Assembly (NCBI GenBank): GCA_047634655.1
Contig: JBLIHY010000079.1
Coordinates: forward strand, 1-9,821
Direction: 5' to 3'
Length of the DNA stretch: 9,821 nucleotides
From: CANLBN01 sp047634655
Lineage (GTDB): Bacteria > Pseudomonadota > Gammaproteobacteria > Pseudomonadales > Cellvibrionaceae
This document shows positions 6,948-9,821 of the stretch, piece by piece; position 1 is the first letter of the stretch, and each line of letters opens with the position of its first letter. The notes below the pieces were generated by a model. It was not told where the DNA came from. It made no database searches and was given only the letters and a program-made list of their open reading frames with translations. The translations under genes were made by a program, and so were the position numbers.

Positions 6948-7533
6948 ATGGCCAATGCTTCGCATCTTATTGGTCATCTTATTATTAATTTAATAGTAAA
7001 GCCGCGACGAAAATTTTTTACTTGGAATGTCGAAAGGCGACGCCTTAAGGCTTTCGAATATGCAGATGGGATTCAGGCCAATGGGTCTCCAGCGTACAAT
7101 TTTTATAAATCGTTTGGCAGTTGTTTGCTTTATTTCGATACACGGGTGGATAAAAAACTGATTATTAACAAAGAGGCTTTAGAAAAACGATTAGATTCTC
7201 TGGATGAGAATCGCCCATTACCGTTAGCTTATTCCTCAAATTAAAAAAGATGTGGATATTTATGTAATTCTGCATCGTCAAAGTGACCCATCCTGTACTT
7301 ATTTAGAAACATTATCTTGTGGAATTCCAATAATAGGCTATAAAAATAAAGCCTTTTCCGGGCTATTGGACTTACAAAATATAGGCTGGGGAGTTGCCAA
7401 AAAAATTGAACACTTAAGTTCTCATAGAGACGAAATAAAAGAAAAATCAAGGCAAAGTATCAGTTTCGCAAAAAATCATGATTTCGACACTACTTTTATG
7501 AGACGCATAGATCATCTTAAAAGCCTTATTTAA
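6948..7533 (+). pseudogene. Family 4 glycosyltransferase with its middle deleted
   Basis: Relic of a GT4-type (GT-B fold) glycosyltransferase of the kind used in exopolysaccharide or O-antigen synthesis. The first frame (6948-7244) reads E-R-R-R-L-K-A-F-E-Y-A-D-G-I-Q-A-N-G-S-P, then F-D-T-R-V-D, and ends with RPLPLAYSSN. This corresponds to the linker region just before the 'L-Y-SGRL---KG' nucleotide-sugar domain. From about 7231 another frame reads IPQIKKDVDIYVILHRQSDP, then SCTYLETLSCGIPIIGYKNK and A-F-S-G-L-L. This is the family's donor-binding E-x7-E-type motif region, and it continues to TAA 7531-7533. The SGRL-KG segment and roughly 50 or more residues between the two parts are missing, and the first ~100 residues are also absent. 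It is therefore a pseudogene with a precise internal deletion plus frame change near 7226-7235. Confidence 0.78.
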
Positions 7534-7614
7534 TAGCTTTGAAAAAACAATAAGCCGATGATTTTTATGAGCTAAGGAGCTTAATGAAATCAAAGTGTCC
7601 GACCCGAATGGCAC

Positions 7615-8147
7615 TTACTTAAGCTTCTTAGGATGACCAAGCTTTATGACTTCAGCTCGTGCAATTGCTCTTGGTTTAGTTAGAAGTGGATATGCTTTTG
7701 GCTTTCGTTTTACGACTCTGGGCTCAATTCGCCCTGGTCGATTAGCCACTATCTTTTGCGACATTAAATAAAATAATATCGACAATTCTCTTAACTCTAA
7801 TAATCGGGTTTGTACAGACGCAGAAACCCAAAGTTGTGGGCAATGTTTTAAGCTCAACTGGCGTGGAAGCACATCGTGCATAAGCGCTGACTGCACCATA
7901 AGCAATCGAATTAAGTTGTACGTCAGTAAGTAAACCCAAATTTATTTCTTGATCATATCGGGGGATTTACAACTCAACACATCCATGTCTAGCGTCTGTT
8001 TCATATTATGGATATCAAGCTCTACTTGCCAACGACTTTTATATAGCTCCGCTAAATCATCTTTAGGGAAAGATCTAGGGTAGGTGAACGTGGTCACCAT
8101 GATTTTCTTGTTGGTCTTGAATTCACGCAAAATGATAGGGTTAGGGG
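7615..8147 (-). pseudogene. IS4-family transposase, C-terminal part with one nonsense codon
   Basis: C-terminal part of a DDE transposase. Reading leftwards on the minus strand: I-I-L-R-E-F-K-T-N-K-K, VTTFTYPRSFPKDDLAELYK, then SRWQVELDIHNMKQTLDMDV, which carries the IS4 'Y-(2)-R-(3)-E-(6)-K' signature with the catalytic Glu. Next come L-S-C-K-S-P-D-M-I-K-K, a TAA at 7942-7944 (probably once Glu), IWVYLLTYNLIRLLMVQSAL, and a basic tail NRPGRIEPRVVKRKPKAYPL to P-K-K-L-K-stop. Apart from that single stop the frame is clean to the natural end, so this is a recent casualty. The 5' half, including both catalytic Asp residues, is missing; the break coincides with the start of the IS481-type relic at about 8147. 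The IS end should lie in 7560-7614, but no terminal repeat can be proved without its partner. Confidence 0.87.
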
Positions 8148-8437
8148 CTGAGCTTTACGAAGACACCCAGGATGCCGCCGTTGTAGTGTATTGAGGCCCT
8201 ACACTACGCAAATGTTCAAGACGTTAAAGGTTTCAAGGTATAGAGGGTTTAAACGATGAAAGTAGACGACCTCTCAGCAGCCCTAATCAGAAAGTTGGTA
8301 AAGTCGAAGAATCGTTAATTGTTGACCTCAGATCAAAACGCAAATTAGGCGCAAGGCGTATTCAAAATGAATTGTTTAGAGAGCACGAGATATCACTTTC
8401 TCTAGCTGCTATACATAAAGTTTTTTCCAGAAATTAA
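8147..8437 (+). pseudogene. IS481/integrase-type transposase, N-terminal HTH part
   Basis: One frame reads E-L-Y-E-D-T-Q-D-A-A-V-V, a TGA, G-P-T-L-R-K-C-S-R-R, a TAA, then RFQGIEGLNDESRRPLSSPN, VEESLIVDLRSKRKLGARRI and HEISLSLAAIHKVF-S-R-N before TAA 8435-8437. This is the N-terminal helix-turn-helix region of IS481-like integrase-core transposases ('PTLRKW-RRYQ--G--GL-D-SRRP-SSP', 'LGARRIQ-EL-R---ISLS-ATIHKVL-RN'). Both internal stops fall where the family has Arg/Phe-type or Tyr residues, consistent with point decay. The integrase catalytic domain is absent; an IS3-family element begins immediately after. Confidence 0.78.
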
Positions 8438-8439
8438 GT

Positions 8440-8860
8440 TGACCTTTTCCCCAGAATTCGACCGATATAATTGATGAGATTTCCAGCTACTCTAACGAGA
8501 TGGAGGTCTCACCATGAAAAAGCGGTTTTCAGAAGAACAAATTATCAAAGTCATCAAGCAGCATTAGGCTGGCACCAAAGTTGAAGAAATTTGCCACCAC
8601 CTCGGCATTTCCAACGGCACCTTCTATAACTGGCGAAGCAAGTATGCTGGGCTCCAGGTGAACGAAGTTAAACACCTGAGAGAAGTTGTTGTCAGCGGGT
8701 ATCAACATCCCTATCAGGACAACAGGTGGCCGCTTCCTTGACCCACTAGCAGAAACACGAGACCTGCCTCGACAGATTGTCTGTGATAATGGCAGAGAGT
8801 TTATCCGTAAGGTGATGTTTTTTTGGAGAAAAGAAACGAAGGTGAAGTTAATTTTTTGGT
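8440..8860 (+). mobile_element. Collapsed IS3-family insertion sequence
   Basis: The relic starts with a TGACC-type end (TGACCTTTTCCCCAGAATTC from 8440), typical of IS3-family left inverted repeats, and carries the 5' part of orfA and a middle part of orfB joined together. No matching right end (GGGGAAAAGGTCA-like) is present before the toxin gene, so the element has lost most of orfB and its right terminus. The left end sits three bases after the last codon that resembles the IS481-type relic, suggesting that this element inserted into, or was joined to, that gene. Confidence 0.68.
8514..8684 (+). pseudogene. IS3-family orfA (HTH protein), truncated, with nonsense codon
   Basis: ATG 8514 follows GGAGG (8502-8506) by seven bases. 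The frame reads MKKRFSEEQIIKVIKQH, a TAG at 8565-8567 where relatives have Glu, then AGTKVEEICHHLGISNGTFY and NWRSKYAGLQVNEVKHLRE. This is the helix-turn-helix N-terminal domain of OrfA, which binds the IS ends. The usual leucine-zipper tail and the programmed frameshift window are lost; the reading breaks at about 8684, where orfB sequence takes over in another frame. Confidence 0.85.
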
Positions 8861-8904
8861 TTAGATTGTGGGTGGAATTTAATTTTACTCTGCACTTCCC
8901 CTAA
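8686..8904 (+). pseudogene. IS3-family orfB fragment (integrase core piece)
   Basis: The frame gives GGRFLDPLAETRDLPRQIVC, then DNGREFIRKVMFFWRKETKV. This is the part of the IS3 OrfB integrase core around its second catalytic Asp ('RLLDQLA--RG-P--I-CDNGPEF-SKAMFFW--ETKVKL'). Everything before it (N-terminal region and first Asp) and after it (Q-P-G-K-P-T-Q-N-A-x-x-E, with the catalytic Glu) is missing. Similarity stops at about 8855; the remaining codons to TAA 8902-8904 are A/T-rich and unrelated. No start codon of its own is expected. Confidence 0.78.
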
Positions 8905-8914
8905 AAAATTTAAT

Positions 8915-9184
8915 TCAGTGATCGTCGTAGTGACCGCCGATCGCAAAAATATAAATAGATTTTTGGTCGAATTTATAAATGAGCCGATCTTTTTGAGAAA
9001 TCCGTTTAGACCAAAAACTCGCAAGACTGTGCCGAAGTTGTTCGGGTTTCCCGAGCCCTTTGTTTGGGTCTTCGCGTAACATTTCTTTTAAAACTTTACA
9101 TACAGCTTTGTGCAGCTTTTTGTCCTTTTTACGAAGCTCGTCATAGGCTTCCCAGCTTCTACCCTCAAATACCAGTGATCTCAT
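8915..9184 (-). CDS. yoeB: YoeB/Txe-family toxin (ribosome-dependent mRNA endonuclease)
   Basis: Toxin of a type II toxin-antitoxin pair. YoeB proteins bind the ribosomal A site and cut mRNA, halting translation until the antitoxin is resupplied. The 89-residue product matches the family in length and layout. It has G-x-S-W-E-A-Y at 8-14 (E. coli 'E-S-W-D-D-Y'), GLGKPEQLRHSLASFWSKRI at 43-62 with catalytic Glu48, D-R-L-I-Y with Arg67, and C-terminal His85-Tyr86, equivalent to the E. coli E46/R65/H83-Y84 set. It ends with three extra residues (DDH) after the usual HY terminus. The start codon lies inside the antitoxin gene, with a 20-bp overlap indicating translational coupling. The frame is intact, and all key residues are present despite IS wreckage immediately downstream. 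Confidence 0.92.
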   Translation of the reverse strand: MRSLVFEGRSWEAYDELRKKDKKLHKAVCKVLKEMLREDPNKGLGKPEQLRHSLASFWSKRISQKDRLIYKFDQKSIYIFAIGGHYDDH

Positions 9185-9437
9185 TCATTTCCTCGCTGGT
9201 TGGGGTATAGCCGGTGCTATTGCTGTGAGTTGCCACCGAATCGGCAATCTGTTTCATTAAGCTGGTATTTTGCAGCACGTAGAGAGTCTCTTGTTCCCGC
9301 TCCCAATCGTCGGCGCTCATTACCACAAAGGCTTCGCCGGCCCTGCGAGTCACCTTAAGCGGGGTGTGGTTTGTAACCACTTGTTCTACAAAGGTTTTTA
9401 GCTTTTCTCTAAATTGGTTTACGCTTATTGTGTCCAT
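9165..9437 (-). CDS. yefM: YefM/Phd-family antitoxin
   Basis: Antitoxin partner of the YoeB-type toxin: the N-terminal half folds into the Phd/YefM DNA-binding dimer, and the flexible acidic C-terminal half wraps the toxin. The 90-residue reading from ATG 9437 starts MDTISVNQFREKLKTFVEQV and continues TPLKVTRRAGEAFVVMSADD then W-E-R-E-Q-E-T-L-Y-V-L, all standard family landmarks. The C-terminal part (about 55-90) is Ser/Thr/Glu-rich, as expected for a protease-labile tail. The frame is open 16 codons further upstream, but the MDTIS start aligns with the family and the upstream residues would translate through the operator. The antitoxin is first in the operon, and the toxin start overlaps its end. 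Autorepression is likely through the palindrome at 9453-9471. Confidence 0.92.
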   Translation of the reverse strand: MDTISVNQFREKLKTFVEQVVTNHTPLKVTRRAGEAFVVMSADDWEREQETLYVLQNTSLMKQIADSVATHSNSTGYTPTSEEMNEITGI

Positions 9438-9452
9438 ATAAATTACTCTAAA

Positions 9453-9471
9453 TGTACTGAAATACCGTACA
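9453..9471. promoter_or_regulatory. Probable YefM autoregulatory operator
   Basis: The inverted repeat TGTAC (9453-9457) and GTACA (9467-9471) is separated by 9 bases and starts 15 bp before the antitoxin start codon. YefM proteins are known to bind palindromes with TGTACA cores in their own promoters, so an operator role is likely. I could not identify convincing -35/-10 hexamers. Confidence 0.6.
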
Positions 9472-9486
9472 AGCATAGTGGCCAAC

Positions 9487-9580
9487 TCCTAACAAAGCTA
9501 TCAATCTGACGCCCAAAGCCCCGCTGGTATTTTGCCATGGACAAAGGCCTTTTTACTGTTTTTAACGTGAGATGTTAGCG
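9487..9580 (+). other. Weak integron attC-like stretch
   Basis: CCTAACAAAGCTATCAATCT at 9488-9507 and GTTAGCG at 9574-9580 resemble the outer R''/R' boxes of an integron attC site (RYYYAAC ... GTTRRRY), and the ~94-bp length is in range. CTAAC and GTTAG pair. However, GTTAGCG departs from GTTRRRY, and the inner L boxes pair poorly, so this is only suggestive. Toxin-antitoxin cassettes are common in chromosomal integrons, which is why the site is recorded. Confidence 0.25.
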
Positions 9581-9622
9581 TAGCCAGGAAATTTATTTGA
9601 TTTCAAGCAGGAGGCAATGCCA

Positions 9623-9821
9623 ATGAAGCCGCGATTTTATTTGCCGAATGTCCCCGTTCATATTGTTCAACGTGATCATTCCCGAGAGCCGGTATTTTTT
9701 GAAGATCAGGATTATGCTACTTATGCGTACGATTTAAAGGAGAGTAGCGAAAAGTATCGAGCAGCAATTCACACCTTTTTTAGCTGGTTTTATACAGTCG
9801 AAGACAGAGCGCTATCACAGG
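9623..9821 (+). CDS. REP-associated tyrosine transposase (RAYT)-like start, partial and probably broken
   Basis: The first codons read MKPRFYLPNVPVHIVQRDHS, then REPVFFEDQDYATYAYDLKE and Y-R-A-A-I-H. These match the N-terminus of Y1/IS200-like RAYT proteins ('RKPRFYLPGVP-HV-QRG-NRE--FF---DY--YL--L-------IHAYVLM-NHVHLL'). ATG 9623 is chosen over ATG 9617 because AGGAGG (9609-9614) is eight bases from the former and only two from the latter. The expected 'HAYVLMTNHVHLL' block with the HUH histidines does not follow; after I-H the frame reads T-F-F-S-W-F-Y-T-V-E-D. Family similarity is thus lost near 9772, either by decay or by another junction. The frame stays open to the window end. Confidence 0.65.
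   Translation, partial: MKPRFYLPNVPVHIVQRDHSREPVFFEDQDYATYAYDLKESSEKYRAAIHTFFSWFYTVEDRALSQ

Noticed and set aside
5043..8147. The two IS4-family relics as the two halves of one split element
   Set aside because: They lie on opposite strands, and the N-terminal type (HHSGRSF/LSGRNSLRDIV) and C-terminal type (KSRWQVELDIHNMKQTL) appear to belong to different IS4 subgroups.
8183..8207. Perfect 8-bp inverted repeat GTAGTGTA/TACACTAC
   Set aside because: It falls inside the IS481-type coding relic and has no T-tract or regulatory context, so it is probably chance.
3667..8567. Many in-frame stops (TAG, TAA and TGA) in recognisable genes, as if stop codons were recoded
   Set aside because: All three stop types occur, together with frameshifts and deletions, and only in accessory relics; glnE, yebG and the TA genes are clean. 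Pseudogene decay explains it.
1..9821. CRISPR arrays, tRNA or rRNA genes
   Set aside because: No regularly spaced direct repeats or tRNA/rRNA-like sequence was seen on either strand.

Overview
The window looks like part of a gammaproteobacterial chromosome, probably from the Pseudomonadales/Cellvibrionales side. Three things suggest this: a co-directional glnE-ilvE pair, which is the order known from Pseudomonas; a YebG-type SOS gene with a canonical gammaproteobacterial LexA box; and a REP-associated tyrosine transposase start. The assignment rests on gene families and order only. Many genes are broken by stop codons, frameshifts, truncations or internal deletions, so this stretch is under relaxed selection, as in a host-associated lineage or a decaying genomic island.

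Layout. Positions 1-3409 are core genome on the minus strand: glnE (complete, 992 aa) followed by ilvE (first 120 codons only). Positions 3410-3588 are the upstream region of glnE and contain a 17-bp imperfect hairpin. Positions 3589-5767 are a graveyard of plus-strand relics: a tssB-like type VI secretion sheath gene, an unidentified decayed gene, a TPR-repeat scrap, the 5' part of an IS4-family transposase, and a topoisomerase-type zinc-finger tail joined directly to that transposase. Positions 5818-6699 hold two intact convergent genes: a membrane-anchored glutaredoxin-like protein (+) and yebG (-). YebG has a perfect CTG-N10-CAG LexA box inside a 36-bp palindrome. A perfect 14-bp inverted repeat lies between the two genes.

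Positions 6948-7533 are a family-4 glycosyltransferase relic with its middle missing. Positions 7615-8904 are a mosaic of three broken insertion sequences that abut each other: an IS4-family 3' part (-), an IS481/integrase-type 5' part (+), and an IS3-family element with orfA and orfB collapsed together (+). Positions 8915-9437 carry an apparently intact YefM/YoeB-type antitoxin-toxin operon (-) with a TGTAC/GTACA operator. It is followed by a weak integron-attC-like stretch and the start of a RAYT-type transposase, which loses its family similarity after about 50 residues and runs off the window.

How it fits together: GlnE (nitrogen-status control of glutamine synthetase) and IlvE (branched-chain amino acid transamination) are conserved metabolism. 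The rest behaves as an accessory region in which only the glutaredoxin, yebG and the toxin-antitoxin pair appear functional. I do not see a convincing undescribed system. The best leads are the unidentified decayed gene beside tssB, the perfect inverted repeat at 6275-6313, the extended SOS palindrome and the possible attC site.
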